Numbered from the stretch's first letter, positions 47,482 to 56,968 are shown. The stretch is 64,000 nucleotides of DNA from Stenotrophomonas sp. 610A2 (GCF_030549615.1 NZ_CP130832.1:3348001-3412000); one strand, 5' to 3'. A program made the numbers and translations. The notes: generated by a model from the sequence alone, not told the origin.

Positions 47482-50400
47482 TTAGTCGAAGTTGTAATCC
47501 AGCTGCACGGCCAACTGCCGCCCCATCGCGCTGTAGACCTCGTCGTAGTAGTACGGGAATTCGACATTGCTGCTGTCACGCGGCGGCGCGGAATCGAACA
47601 GATTGCTGATGAACAGTGTCACCGTTGCGCGCTCGCTCACGCGCTTGCCCAGATTGGCATTCCACAGCCACAACGGGTCGATCCAACCTTGACCATCAAC
47701 CCGCGCCAGGCGGCCATAGCGGGTGCCGGCCAGGTTCGCCGACCATCCTTCGCTTCCCTGCCAACCGAGACTGGTGCGGAGGTTGCTGCGGAAAGCGAGG
47801 TTCTCGCCCGATGCCCACTGCGCGTCTCGCCATTGGTCATGCAAGGTGCCCGGCGCACGGACCCGACGCTCGCCCCAGAACGTATGCGACCAGGCCGTGT
47901 GCAGGTTGAAGCCCCCGAACCGGCTAGTGCCACGCCAGTCGAGCACCGCGTCGACACCACGGATGCGTTGCTCGGACTGGTTGGCCGCCATCGACTCGAC
48001 CATCAGGATCCGGCCACTACCGGTCGCGTCGCTACGCCGCACCCTTGATCGCGCAATGCGGCACTGCCACCCCTGCAGGTCCACTTCCGCGAGACTGCCA
48101 TCCAGGCGCCGGCCGGTGAGACACTCGGCCTCATCGCGCAACAACTGCGCCGGCGAAATGCGCCCGATGCCGCCTTTATTGCGTATGTCCCAGTAATCCA
48201 CGCTCATCGACAGCGCTTCACCCGCGTCCCACACCAGCCCCGCCGTGGTGGAGCTGCCGGTCTCCGCGTCCAGCTCGGGATTCCTGTATGTCCAGGTAAG
48301 GAACTCGGTGACATAGCCGTCACAGATCGGATTGGCGCGTGCATCCATGCAACGGGTGACATCCACCGCCGAACCGAAGCTGCCACCACCATCGGTGAAA
48401 ACCCAATGCATGTCCGGCGCCTTGAAGCTGGTGGCATGGCTGGCACGCAGCAGCAGCCGCGAAGTCGGCCGCCATTCCAGGCCCGCATTCCAGGTGCGGG
48501 CAACATCGAGCTCGGTTACATCGTCGTAGTCATCAAACCGGCCAGCCAGGCTGAGCTTGAGCGTGGATGACAGCGGAATGCTCAACTCGGCACCTGCTGC
48601 GTAACGGTCACGCCGGCCACCACCGACACTGCCGGTCATGTTGTATGCCTCCATCCGCAGTGGCAACAGCGATGGGGTGTTCTGCAGCTGGTAACGCTGG
48701 CGACTGGCCTCCAGCACCGTGGCCATGCCGAGCGGGCCCGCAGGCAGATCAAAAAAACTGCCGGAAACCACGTAGGTGGCACTGTCCACCCGAGTCTGCG
48801 CGTCGTAATGCACGATGCCCGACATGGCCGCATATTCCTGCGGCGTGATCGGCCGGTACCAGTGCTGCAGGTCCAATGGCTGGATGGTGATGCCTTCATC
48901 GGTCATCCCCAGCGGCACGCCGAAGAAAAACGCGTTGACCTGGTCACCCAGCAGACGCCGCTGGTCGCGCTGCACCAGGTAATCCGAGCGGCCAGCGGTC
49001 AGGCTCCAATCCAAACGCTCGCCATACTGCCCGCGCAGGCCCAACGCCAGATCCCACATCCGCTCGCGGTAATGATCATTGGCAGCGCTGAGGCCACCGA
49101 CTTCCTGCGGCGTCAGCAGCCGCCGCGGCGCGATGTAGCCCAATTGCGGATCGTAGATCTCATTCACCCTGCCTGTCGTGCGTGAGTGCGGTCCGGTGAT
49201 CGTTTCCAGCCCAGGTGCCAATTCGCTGCGTGCCCGCCATGCCTGCAGCGCCGCCCATGCCTGCGTACCCGACGACAGACTCCACTCGGCCTGCAATTGT
49301 CCAGCCAGCTCCTGCACGCCATCCGCCAAAGAGGGATAGCCGGCGTTGCGCCATGTACCACAGCCCGCGCCCTGCATGCCGGCAACCGACGATGCGCTGC
49401 TGTAGTCCCAATCAACGAACTCCCCGCTCCAGCGCTGGCATACATCCGCCGGCAGCGGCAGCAGTGCACCGCTTTTCGCATCACGGCGCAGCAGGCCCAA
49501 CCCCAGCTCCGGTTGTGCCGGCGCCGTGCCCACGCGCGGGCGTTGCAGGTCTCGCTGCGAACCCTGCAGCAGTTCCCGGTGCGAATACTGCAGGCCGTAA
49601 CTCAGCCCCAAGGTATCGGTGCCGTATCCACCCAACCATTGCAGGTCTACCCGATCAGCACCGCCTTGCGTACTTGTACCCGTCCGCAACTTTACCTGCG
49701 AACCGCTGCGTGGCCGCTTCAACAGGATGTTGATCACCCCGCCGATTGCATCGGCCCCATAGATTGCCGACGCACCACCCGTCATCAACTCAACCCGGTC
49801 CACACTGCCCAAGGGAATGCTGCCAATGCTCTGGAAATTACTGCGCCCATTGGACGGAAACGGATAGTCCGGCACGCGCCGGCCATCGACCAGGATCAGC
49901 ACCCGGCCAGGGCCCAGCCCACGCAGATTGAGGGGCTGCGCGTTGGCGGAAAAGCGCCCGAGCGCCGCTTGCGACTCGGCCCCGTAATCATTCATGCCAT
50001 TGGTGGCCAGGGCTTCGGACAGAGTCATGTATCCATCGCGCTGCATCTGTTCGGCAGTGATGACGGTGACCGGCGCTGCACCTTCGAACTCACTGCGGCG
50101 TATGCGCGAGCCGGTGACCTGCAGTGATGGCAACGAGCTTTCCACCACAGGCATGACTCGCGCTCGTGCGGGGGCCGGCACTACGGCAGGCGGTGACGGC
50201 GTTGCTTCGACAATGGTGATGACGCCGCTGCCGGTGAGCCGATAGCTCAGACCGCTGCCTGCCAACAGCTGCTGCAGGGCTTGGGCGACGCTGTAGCGCC
50301 CGCTCAGGGCCGGTGCAGTCTTGCCATGCAGCATCTGCGGTGCCATCAGAATCTGCAGGCCGGAGCCCGTAGCCAGCGCGGCCAGCGCCTGTTGCAACGG

Positions 50401-50547
50401 CTGCCTTGGCTGCTCATAGCTGCGTGTCGCGGCACTGTCCTGTGCCCATCCGGGAACAGCCAGCAGCACAAGCAACAGCAACAGCCACGACCGGAACGTC
50501 CCGCCATGCCTGCTTCGCTGTGTCCTCCTGCCTGTGCTGGCGATCAT
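47482..50547 (-). CDS. TonB-dependent receptor with STN signalling domain
   Basis: A 1021-residue outer-membrane receptor. The signal peptide (WLLLLLVLLAVPGW) is followed by a secretin/TonB short N-terminal (STN) domain at about 40-113 (QPLQQALAALATGSGLQIL, then QLLAGSGLSYRLTGSGVITI). Next is a plug (LQVTGSRIRRSEFEGAAPV, RGLGPGRVLILVDGRRVPDY) and a 22-strand barrel. An STN domain marks transducers that signal through FecR. A divergent FecI/FecR pair begins 140 bp away. The ligand cannot be told from the sequence: plug and barrel resemble the broad xanthomonad group that includes peptide, sugar and siderophore receptors. Confidence 0.9.
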   Translation of the reverse strand: MIASTGRRTQRSRHGGTFRSWLLLLLVLLAVPGWAQDSAATRSYEQPRQPLQQALAALATGSGLQILMAPQMLHGKTAPALSGRYSVAQALQQLLAGSGLSYRLTGSGVITIVEATPSPPAVVPAPARARVMPVVESSLPSLQVTGSRIRRSEFEGAAPVTVITAEQMQRDGYMTLSEALATNGMNDYGAESQAALGRFSANAQPLNLRGLGPGRVLILVDGRRVPDYPFPSNGRSNFQSIGSIPLGSVDRVELMTGGASAIYGADAIGGVINILLKRPRSGSQVKLRTGTSTQGGADRVDLQWLGGYGTDTLGLSYGLQYSHRELLQGSQRDLQRPRVGTAPAQPELGLGLLRRDAKSGALLPLPADVCQRWSGEFVDWDYSSASSVAGMQGAGCGTWRNAGYPSLADGVQELAGQLQAEWSLSSGTQAWAALQAWRARSELAPGLETITGPHSRTTGRVNEIYDPQLGYIAPRRLLTPQEVGGLSAANDHYRERMWDLALGLRGQYGERLDWSLTAGRSDYLVQRDQRRLLGDQVNAFFFGVPLGMTDEGITIQPLDLQHWYRPITPQEYAAMSGIVHYDAQTRVDSATYVVSGSFFDLPAGPLGMATVLEASRQRYQLQNTPSLLPLRMEAYNMTGSVGGGRRDRYAAGAELSIPLSSTLKLSLAGRFDDYDDVTELDVARTWNAGLEWRPTSRLLLRASHATSFKAPDMHWVFTDGGGSFGSAVDVTRCMDARANPICDGYVTEFLTWTYRNPELDAETGSSTTAGLVWDAGEALSMSVDYWDIRNKGGIGRISPAQLLRDEAECLTGRRLDGSLAEVDLQGWQCRIARSRVRRSDATGSGRILMVESMAANQSEQRIRGVDAVLDWRGTSRFGGFNLHTAWSHTFWGERRVRAPGTLHDQWRDAQWASGENLAFRSNLRTSLGWQGSEGWSANLAGTRYGRLARVDGQGWIDPLWLWNANLGKRVSERATVTLFISNLFDSAPPRDSSNVEFPYYYDEVYSAMGRQLAVQLDYNFD

Positions 50548-50687
50548 CCCTTCTCCAGTGACATTACGGCTGGCACCACGCCCTCAAACCCCTGTACAGA
50601 CGCAGCGCCGGCAAAATCCCTCATCTGGCAGAATCACTGGCACTGCCTCAAGCTGCGCGTGTCGCCTCAGACTGTCAACGCCTGCCA
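50548..50687. promoter_or_regulatory. divergent control region between receptor and FecI-type sigma gene
   Basis: A 140-bp intergenic region between the TonB-dependent receptor (leftward) and the ECF sigma gene (rightward). It should hold the sigma-dependent receptor promoter and the promoter of sigma/FecR. I saw no clear Fur box or -35/-10 pair. Confidence 0.5.
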
Positions 50688-51230
50688 ATGACCGCAGCCC
50701 TGCCGCCCGTTCAGCCACAACCCGACAGCCCTCGGGACGCTGGCGCCATGGCGCAACAGTACCGCCCACGCCTGATGCGTTACTTCAGGAACCACCTGGG
50801 CACGGTTGAGGACGCGGAAGATCTCACCCAGGAAACCCTGGTGCGGATGATGCGCGATCCGCAGGCCGACAAGGTCAACAACGTCGAAGCCTATTTGATG
50901 ACGATCGCCGGCAACCTGCTGCGTGATCGTTTTCGTCGCGACCGTACCCGCCACGTTGGCCAGCATGTACCCATTGACGAGACCGCAGAGGGCTGGCCCA
51001 CCGAAACGGTAAGCGGTGAGCGCGTCTACCAGGACCGCGAACGCCTGCAGACCTTCCTCAGGGTTCTCGATGACCTGCCGCCGCGCTGCCAACAGGTATT
51101 CCTGCTGCACCGCTACGAAGGCCTGACCTACGGCGCGATCGCCAGCCAGTTGGGTATCAGCGTCAGTGCGGTTGAAAAACAAATGATGCGTGCCCTGCTC
51201 CACTTCGGCACGCGGCTGGAGCAACCATGA
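50688..51230 (+). CDS. FecI-type ECF sigma factor
   Basis: A 180-residue extracytoplasmic-function sigma factor. Region 2 (YRPRLMRYFRNHLGTVEDAE, DLTQETLVRMMRD) is followed by a linker and region 4 (LDDLPPRCQQVFLLHRYEGL, with TYGAIASQLGISVSAVEKQM as helix-turn-helix). Its end overlaps the FecR gene by four bases (ATGA). By analogy with FecI/FecR, the sigma factor is held or activated by FecR and transcribes the receptor gene. A second ATG at 50748 would shorten it by 20 residues. Confidence 0.92.
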   Translation: MTAALPPVQPQPDSPRDAGAMAQQYRPRLMRYFRNHLGTVEDAEDLTQETLVRMMRDPQADKVNNVEAYLMTIAGNLLRDRFRRDRTRHVGQHVPIDETAEGWPTETVSGERVYQDRERLQTFLRVLDDLPPRCQQVFLLHRYEGLTYGAIASQLGISVSAVEKQMMRALLHFGTRLEQP

Positions 51231-52243
51231 AAGCAAGCAAACTGGAAGTCGTTGAAGATGCTGACCCGATCCGCACGCAGGCGGCGACGTGGTTCGCACG
51301 TCTGCACGCCGATGAACCGAGCGAAGGCGAGCAGGCTGAGCATCAGGCATGGCTGGATGCCGACCCCGCGCATCGGCGCGCCTATGAACGGGTCGAGCGC
51401 ATGTGGTCGGTGCTCGGCGACTTTGCTTCCGCACCCGAGATCAGCCAGCGCTTGGCCGCAATTCCTGTACCGACGGAACACACCAGACCACAACCACAAT
51501 CGCAGCGCCCGCCGCTGCGCCTGCGATGGTTGGCCGCCTGCGCAGCAGCAATCACCGCCGTGGTCATCGGCTGGCGACTGCTGGCGCCAGCCGCGGTGAG
51601 CGAGCAGCGCTACGCCAGCGCGGTAGGTGAGCAGCGCAGCATCACCCTTGCCGATGGCACCGAGGTCGAACTGGACACCGGCACCACGCTGCGGGTGCGT
51701 TACAGCGCGCAGCAACGCCGCATCAGCCTCGATCAGGGTCGTGCATTCTTCAAGGTCGCACGCGACAGCGCGCGCCCGCTGACCGTGGATACCGCGCAGG
51801 GCAGCGTGCGCGCCGTCGGCACCCAGTTCGAGGTCTACCGCCTGGAACATGGCCTGGATGTAACCCTGTTCGAAGGCAAGGTACAGCTGCGCGCCGCCGC
51901 AGCCGATGACAACGCCGCTGCCGTGGCCACGCTCACGCCTGGGCAGCGCGCGCACATGGCCACCGGCAAGGCTCCATTGGTACAGAACGTCCAGAGCGGC
52001 AGCGCGCCGGCCTGGATCGATGGCCAACTGGTGTTTGAAGACCTGCCCTTGCGCGTGGCGGTCGAAGAATTCAACCGCTATGGCGGCAGCCCGCTGCGGG
52101 TCCGCGATGCGGCGCTGGGCGAACTACGCGTTTCCGGCGTGTTCCGCAGCAATGACAGCGCCGGATTCGTCGAGGCACTGGCCGCACTGCACAAAGTCTC
52201 GGCGCATGCCAATGCGGCCGGCGAGACCGAGCTCAGTCGCTGA
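51227..52243 (+). CDS. FecR-type anti-sigma / sigma regulator
   Basis: A 338-residue inner-membrane protein. The N-terminal cytoplasmic DUF4880 segment (ATWFARLHADEPSEGEQAEH) is followed by a membrane helix near residues 100-117 (RLRWLAACAAAITAVVIGWR). The FecR domain is next (RSITLADGTEVELDTGTTLR, DQGRAFFKVARDSARPLTVD). A C-terminal STN-like segment (FEDLPLRVAVEEFNRYGG) contacts the receptor. It relays receptor occupancy to the FecI-type sigma factor. Confidence 0.92.
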   Translation: MKASKLEVVEDADPIRTQAATWFARLHADEPSEGEQAEHQAWLDADPAHRRAYERVERMWSVLGDFASAPEISQRLAAIPVPTEHTRPQPQSQRPPLRLRWLAACAAAITAVVIGWRLLAPAAVSEQRYASAVGEQRSITLADGTEVELDTGTTLRVRYSAQQRRISLDQGRAFFKVARDSARPLTVDTAQGSVRAVGTQFEVYRLEHGLDVTLFEGKVQLRAAAADDNAAAVATLTPGQRAHMATGKAPLVQNVQSGSAPAWIDGQLVFEDLPLRVAVEEFNRYGGSPLRVRDAALGELRVSGVFRSNDSAGFVEALAALHKVSAHANAAGETELSR

Positions 52244-52284
52244 TCAACACGCGCCCGGCGAGTTCCGTGGCGCGTGGCGGCCAC

Positions 52285-52548
52285 TCATAACTGCTCGCGC
52301 AGCGCCTGCCTGACCCGCTCACGCTCCAGCAACTGCGCGTCCAATAACGCCTTGAGCTGACGGTTCTCCACCTGCAGCCGGCGTACGTGGCTTGCATGAG
52401 GCGCGCGCGGACCGCCACAGATGCGCCGCAAGAGCACCTGCGACGCATCACTGAAGCCATGCTTCCTGCACAGCTCCCGCAGGGTCTGGCCGGCATCAAG
52501 CTCGCGCAGGAAGCCGATCACCTGAGCCTCGTCAAAAAGCTTTCTCAT
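52285..52548 (-). CDS. Orphan IS3 OrfA-like helix-turn-helix protein
   Basis: An 87-residue protein resembling the OrfA DNA-binding subunit of IS3-family transposases: N-terminal helix-turn-helix (QVIGFLRELDAGQTLRELCR, KHGFSDASQ) and a C-terminal leucine-rich coiled coil (LQVENRQLKALLDAQLLERE). The tryptophan after the turn helix, usual in OrfA (for example FYAWKAKYGG), is missing. No orfB, inverted repeats or frameshift window are present. It is either a relic or a domesticated regulator. AAGGCGA upstream of ATG 52548 could serve for translation. Confidence 0.6.
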   Translation of the reverse strand: MRKLFDEAQVIGFLRELDAGQTLRELCRKHGFSDASQVLLRRICGGPRAPHASHVRRLQVENRQLKALLDAQLLERERVRQALREQL

Positions 52549-52874
52549 GCTTGCTTCGCCTTGCCGGCAACTGCATGCAACGCCAGTCTTGCCGTCCGTA
52601 ATCGCGCCCAGACAATCCGCACCATGGCCGCAGCAACGAGGCTCAGCTATCAGGTCCGATGTTCAGGAAGCCGCGCGCGTATGCAAACGCAAACCAGCCC
52701 CTTTCCTGTGTAGACGCAACGGCGAAGCATAGCCACAGCGATGCAGCGCACACTTTGCTGCATGCGAGGATCGCGACAAGTACAGGCACACAACTGTAGT
52801 GCCGAGCCATGCTCGGCAAGGCACTTGCACTGCGATGCGATGCGATGCGACAACCCAACATCGACCAGCGTCTG
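52549..52874. other. gene-free region with one SMAG unit and a TGCGA microsatellite
   Basis: I see no convincing gene in these 326 bp. It holds one SMAG unit at 52796-52818 (GTAGTGCCGAGCCATGCTCG core, single arm, no inverted partner) and four perfect TGCGA repeats at 52831-52850. The left part (52549-52790) may be decayed sequence linked to the IS3 relic. Confidence 0.6.
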
Positions 52875-53396
52875 TCAGCCAGCAAGCCGCCGCAGAATGA
52901 ACTCATTGTCACGCACCGTGCCTACCGGGAATTCATAGGCGCCGACTTTCTCGAAGCCATGCCGCGCATAGAAACGCTGCGCGCCGAAATTCTCCGACCA
53001 CACGCCAATCCACAGCGTACGCCCCGGCGTCTGCAGCCATTGCAGGGCCGCATCAAACAGCAAGCCGCCACGGCCGCTGCCCTGGTACTGCCCCAGCACA
53101 TACAGGCGTTTCAGCTCACCGTCGGTTGCGCGGGCATCCACGTGCGGTAGACCGCAGGGACCGGCAAACGCGAAGCCAACGGCCTCGCCGGCCACTTCCA
53201 GCAACCATGCCGCGTAATCACCGGACTGCAGCTGTTGCCGCTGCAGTTCGAGCGGATAGGCCGTGGCCAGGTAATCGGCCAGATCCTGCGGCGGATACAG
53301 ATGGCCGAACGTCTCCACGAAGGTACGTTCGGCCAGCGTGCACAGCACGCCAGCATCATCGGGCGTCGCGCGACGGATGCTGGCGTCAGCGGACAA
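52875..53396 (-). CDS. GNAT-family N-acetyltransferase
   Basis: A 173-residue GNAT acetyltransferase. Acetyl-CoA binding motif A is LKRLYVLGQYQGSGRGGLLF, and the C-terminal motif B is FYARHGFEKVGAYEFPVGTV. The substrate is unknown; the protein is typical of small-molecule or amino-acid acetylases. It starts 3 bp after the aspS stop codon, so the genes are co-transcribed. Confidence 0.9.
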   Translation of the reverse strand: MSADASIRRATPDDAGVLCTLAERTFVETFGHLYPPQDLADYLATAYPLELQRQQLQSGDYAAWLLEVAGEAVGFAFAGPCGLPHVDARATDGELKRLYVLGQYQGSGRGGLLFDAALQWLQTPGRTLWIGVWSENFGAQRFYARHGFEKVGAYEFPVGTVRDNEFILRRLAG

Positions 53397-53399
53397 GGC

Positions 53400-55157
53400 T
53401 CAGGCCTTGTCGGCGCGCGGACGCACCTGCACGTGGACTTCAGCCAGCTGCGCGTCGGCGATCGGCGACGGTGCATCGGTCATCAGGCACTGTGCGCCAG
53501 TGGTCTTCGGGAACGGGATCACGTCGCGGATCGACTCGGTACCGGCCATCAGCGCGGCAATACGGTCGATACCGAAGGCAATGCCACCGTGCGGCGGTGC
53601 GCCGAAGTTCAGTGCGTCCAGCAGGAAGCCGAACTTGGCGCGCGCCTCTTCGGCACCGATGCCGAGCAGCTCGAACACCGCGCTCTGCATTTCCGGGCGG
53701 TGGATACGGATGGAACCGCCACCGATCTCGTTGCCGTTGAGCACCATGTCATAACCACGCGAAACCGCGGTCTTGGCGTGCGCGCGCAGCTCGGCCACAT
53801 CGTCCACCGCCGGTGCGGTGAAGGGGTGATGGAGGGCGACGTAGCGCTGCTCTTCCTCGTCCCACTCGAACATCGGGAAGTCGGTGACCCACAGCGGCGC
53901 CCAGCCATCGGCAACCAGGTTGAAGTCCTTGCCGGCCTTCAGGCGCAGCGCGCCCATGAAGTCGGAGACCTTGTTGTAGCCGCCGGCACCGAAGAACACG
54001 ATGTCGCCGTTGCCGGCACCAATGTGCTTGAGCAGCGCAGCGAAAGTATCTTCGGCGAAGAACTTCTGGATCGGCGAGCTGATCTCGCCGTTCTCGGCAA
54101 TCTTGATGTAAGCCAGACCCTTGGCACCGTACTTGGAGGCATGGGCGGCGTACTCGTCGATCTGCTTGCGGCTGAGGCTGGCACCACCCGGGATGCGCAG
54201 CGCGGCCACGCGGCCGTCGGCGTCATTGGCAGCAGCTGTGAACACCGGGAACTCGCTGGTCTTGACCAGCTCGGCCACGTCCACCAGCTCCAGCGCGATG
54301 CGCAGGTCCGGCTTGTCCGAACCGTAGCGACGCATCGCCTCGGCCCAGGTCATGCGCGGGAAGCTGGCATCGAGGTCGACGTCGACCACTTCCTTGAAGA
54401 TCGAGCGGATCATGTCCTCGACGAAATCCTGCACGTCGCGCTCGCGGACGAAGGCGAACTCCATGTCCAGCTGGGTGAATTCCAGCTGGCGGTCGGCACG
54501 CAGGGCTTCATCGCGGAAGCAACGGGCGATCTGGTAGTAACGATCGAAGCCGGCCACCATCAGGATCTGCTTGAACAGCTGCGGGCTCTGCGGCAAGGCG
54601 TAGAACTCTCCCGGGTGCATGCGCGCCGGCACCAGGAAGTCGCGTGCGCCTTCCGGGGTGGCCTTGGTCAGGATCGGGGTTTCGATGTCCTGGAAGTTGC
54701 GCGCGTCCAGATGCCGGCGCAGCGCCTGCACCAGCTTGATGCGGGTGCGCTGCATGCGCTGCATTTCCGGGCGACGCAGGTCCAGGTAACGATACTTCAG
54801 GCGGGTTTCTTCGCCCGGGTTCTCGTGCGCATGGAACGGCAGCGGCGCAGCCTTGTTGAGGATGCTGATGCGGGTGGCGATCACTTCCACCTTGCCGCTG
54901 CGGATCTTGTCGTTGACCGCATGACGCGCGCGCACCACGCCTTCGACCTGCAGCACGTCCTCGTAACCAAGGCTGGCGGCGACGGCGAACACTTCGGCGT
55001 TATCCGGCTCAACGGTGACCTGGACGATGCCTTCGTGGTCGCGCAGATCGATGAAGCAGACACCGCCGAGGTTACGGGCAACGTCGGTCCAGCCGGCGAG
55101 GGTCACGGTTTGGCCGATCAGGGTCTCGTCGACCAGGCCGCAGAAATGGGTACGCAT
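53400..55157 (-). CDS. aspS: Aspartyl-tRNA synthetase
   Basis: A 585-residue class II synthetase. ATG 55157 ([18 protein letters not shown]) is preferred over the longer open frame. An OB-fold anticodon domain ([19 protein letters not shown]) is followed by motif 1/2 ([29 protein letters not shown]), a bacterial GAD insertion, and motif 3 ([20 protein letters not shown]). Size and the GAD insertion fit the bacterial type. In E. coli aspS lies close to yebC; here about 6.7 kb of other genes lies between. Confidence 0.98.
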   Translation of the reverse strand: MRTHFCGLVDETLIGQTVTLAGWTDVARNLGGVCFIDLRDHEGIVQVTVEPDNAEVFAVAASLGYEDVLQVEGVVRARHAVNDKIRSGKVEVIATRISILNKAAPLPFHAHENPGEETRLKYRYLDLRRPEMQRMQRTRIKLVQALRRHLDARNFQDIETPILTKATPEGARDFLVPARMHPGEFYALPQSPQLFKQILMVAGFDRYYQIARCFRDEALRADRQLEFTQLDMEFAFVRERDVQDFVEDMIRSIFKEVVDVDLDASFPRMTWAEAMRRYGSDKPDLRIALELVDVAELVKTSEFPVFTAAANDADGRVAALRIPGGASLSRKQIDEYAAHASKYGAKGLAYIKIAENGEISSPIQKFFAEDTFAALLKHIGAGNGDIVFFGAGGYNKVSDFMGALRLKAGKDFNLVADGWAPLWVTDFPMFEWDEEEQRYVALHHPFTAPAVDDVAELRAHAKTAVSRGYDMVLNGNEIGGGSIRIHRPEMQSAVFELLGIGAEEARAKFGFLLDALNFGAPPHGGIAFGIDRIAALMAGTESIRDVIPFPKTTGAQCLMTDAPSPIADAQLAEVHVQVRPRADKA

Positions 55158-55312
55158 GGAAAGCTCCGCAGGGGGCCCGGTACGAAACGGTGCCGGGTAG
55201 CCCCGTATTTTGGCGCTCAGCGGGTGCAGGAGCAAATCCGGCGATCAGTCACGCAGCCTTAAGCGGCCCTGCGCCTATAGTTCGGCCACTCAACCTGAAC
55301 AGGGAAGCCGCC

Positions 55313-56275
55313 ATGAACCGTCCCCTTCTGCTCGCTGGCCTGGCTGCCCTGCTGGGGCTGGCCATGAGCCCGTCCCCTGCTTCGGCCCAATCCGGCTTCC
55401 CCGGCGGCCAGAGCGGCACCATCCGCTGCGACAGCAACAGCAGCCGCCAGCAGGTCTGCAATACCGGCTGGCGCAGCGCAGTCCTGGTCCGCCAGGTCTC
55501 CGATACGCGCTGCGTCGAAGGCCGCAACTGGGGCAGCAACAACGGCAGCGTATGGGTCAACGGCGGTTGCCGCGCCGAGTTCGCCGAAGGCCGCGGCGGC
55601 GGTGGCTGGGGCGGCGGCCCGGGCAACAACAATGGCAACCGCACCATCCGCTGCGACAGCAACAGCAACCGCCAGCAGGTCTGCAATACCGGCTGGCGCA
55701 GCGCGGTCCTCGTGCGCCAGATCTCCGATACCCGCTGCACCGAAGGCCGCAACTGGGGCAGCAACAACGGCAGCGTCTGGGTCAACGGCGGCTGCCGCGG
55801 CGAGTTCGCCGAAGGCCGAGGTGGTGGCGGTGGCTGGGGTGGCGGCCCGGGCAACGGGAACGGCAACCAGACGATCCGCTGCGACAGCAACAGCAACCGG
55901 CATGTGGTCTGCAACACCGGCTGGCGCAGCGCGGTACTGGTGCGCCAGATCTCCGATACCCGCTGCACCGAAGGCCGCAACTGGGGCAGCAACAACGGCA
56001 GCGTCTGGGTCAACGGCGGCTGCCGCGGCGAGTTCGCCGAAGGCCGCGGTGGTGGCTGGGGCAACGGCGGCGGCTGGGGCGGCAACAATTACTTCGTGGA
56101 CTGCCACAGCAACAGCAATCGTTCGAATACCTGTGCATGGGACCGTCGCCAGGGGCGCCCGGTCATCGTCCAGCAGACCTCCGACACGCGCTGTGTGGAA
56201 GGCCGCAACTGGGGCTACAACGGCAACAGCATCTGGGTGAACGGCGGCTGCCGGGCCCGCTTCGGCGCCCGCTGA
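55313..56275 (+). CDS. Secreted protein with four tandem DUF3011 repeats
   Basis: A 320-residue exported protein. ATG 55313 begins a signal peptide (MNRPLLLAGLAALLGLAMS, cleavage after ASA). The mature part is four DUF3011 units of about 75 residues each starting IRCDSNS(S/N)RQQVC, with RWxSxVLVRQ and DTRCxEGRNWG, and ending VNGGCR. Four cysteines per unit can form two disulfides each. Units are joined by Gly/Trp/Asn-rich linkers. Units 1-3 are nearly identical in DNA; unit 4 is divergent. Related proteins have one or two units; binding or lectin-like functions are suggested but unproven. Confidence 0.88.
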   Translation: MNRPLLLAGLAALLGLAMSPSPASAQSGFPGGQSGTIRCDSNSSRQQVCNTGWRSAVLVRQVSDTRCVEGRNWGSNNGSVWVNGGCRAEFAEGRGGGGWGGGPGNNNGNRTIRCDSNSNRQQVCNTGWRSAVLVRQISDTRCTEGRNWGSNNGSVWVNGGCRGEFAEGRGGGGGWGGGPGNGNGNQTIRCDSNSNRHVVCNTGWRSAVLVRQISDTRCTEGRNWGSNNGSVWVNGGCRGEFAEGRGGGWGNGGGWGGNNYFVDCHSNSNRSNTCAWDRRQGRPVIVQQTSDTRCVEGRNWGYNGNSIWVNGGCRARFGAR

Positions 56276-56299
56276 AACCCGCGACAGCGTAAACAGCAG

Positions 56300-56329
56300 A
56301 GGGCGCCCGACAAGGCGCCCTTCGCTTTT
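56300..56329. terminator. Terminator hairpin after the DUF3011 gene
   Basis: AGGGCGCC and GGCGCCCT form an 8-bp stem with a 7-nt loop, followed by TCGCTTTT. It sits 24 bp after the DUF3011 stop codon and before the convergent gene. Confidence 0.8.
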
Positions 56330-56335
56330 GCATCC

Positions 56336-56968
56336 TCAGGCGCCTTCCGGGCCGGCTTCATCGCCCCAGGGCGGCGGCGGAAGCGCGATCGGCTTGCCCA
56401 GGTCGAACTCCACCTGGAACAGACGCCCGTCCGGCCGCGACAGCTCGTAGAGGAAGCGTTTGCCCGGCTCGATCTCCATCGCCCAGGTGTTGTTGTTCGA
56501 TGCAGTCATCGCCTGCGCGGTGAACATCGCCACCGATTCCGCATCGACCGGGAACTGCTGGCGCTTGGCGCTGCCTGCGGCCACGGTATTGCCACCGTAC
56601 ATGGTCACCGCATCCGGGCTGCCGTCGGCATGGCGATGATCGTGCTTCAGCCGCAGGCCGGCAGTGCTGCGGGTCAACACCCAGGTACGTGAGCGATCCT
56701 CGCCCACATGGAACGGCACCCGCAGTTCCTGCGTGGGTGCATCGCAACCGCGCACATGCATCACCAGTTGCTTGCCGTCGAACGGGTCCGGCGTGGCCGA
56801 GGCCGGCGTATTGGTGATCACGCGGCCGGCAAATGCCTGCCCGCAATGGCTGGCCACGGCGGCCATGAACTGGTCCGCTGGCGCGGCGGCGAACGCTGTG
56901 GTCGGGACAGAGTGGAATGCAGCAACGAGCAGCATCCAGGGCAAAACTTGAAGAGGTTTCTTGGTCAT
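56336..56968 (-). CDS. Secreted protein of unknown function
   Basis: A 210-residue exported protein with a Sec signal peptide (cleavage after AFA near residue 27). The mature region begins ADQFMAAVASHCGQAFAGRV and contains GCDAPTQELRVPFHVGEDRS and RLKHDHRHADGSPDAVTMYG. No catalytic motif is recognised; the family is common in xanthomonads. The C-terminus is Pro/Gly-rich. It converges on the DUF3011 gene. Confidence 0.8.
   Translation of the reverse strand: MTKKPLQVLPWMLLVAAFHSVPTTAFAAAPADQFMAAVASHCGQAFAGRVITNTPASATPDPFDGKQLVMHVRGCDAPTQELRVPFHVGEDRSRTWVLTRSTAGLRLKHDHRHADGSPDAVTMYGGNTVAAGSAKRQQFPVDAESVAMFTAQAMTASNNNTWAMEIEPGKRFLYELSRPDGRLFQVEFDLGKPIALPPPPWGDEAGPEGA

Noticed and set aside
53235..55262. 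675-codon open frame on the plus strand
   Set aside because: It is antisense to aspS and the GNAT gene, both of which have clear family motifs; composition is that of a shadow frame.
55249..56107. Two long minus-strand proline- or alanine-rich frames opposite the DUF3011 gene
   Set aside because: They arise from the repeated GC-rich coding DNA; the plus-strand frame has signal peptide, Cys spacing and DUF3011 motifs.
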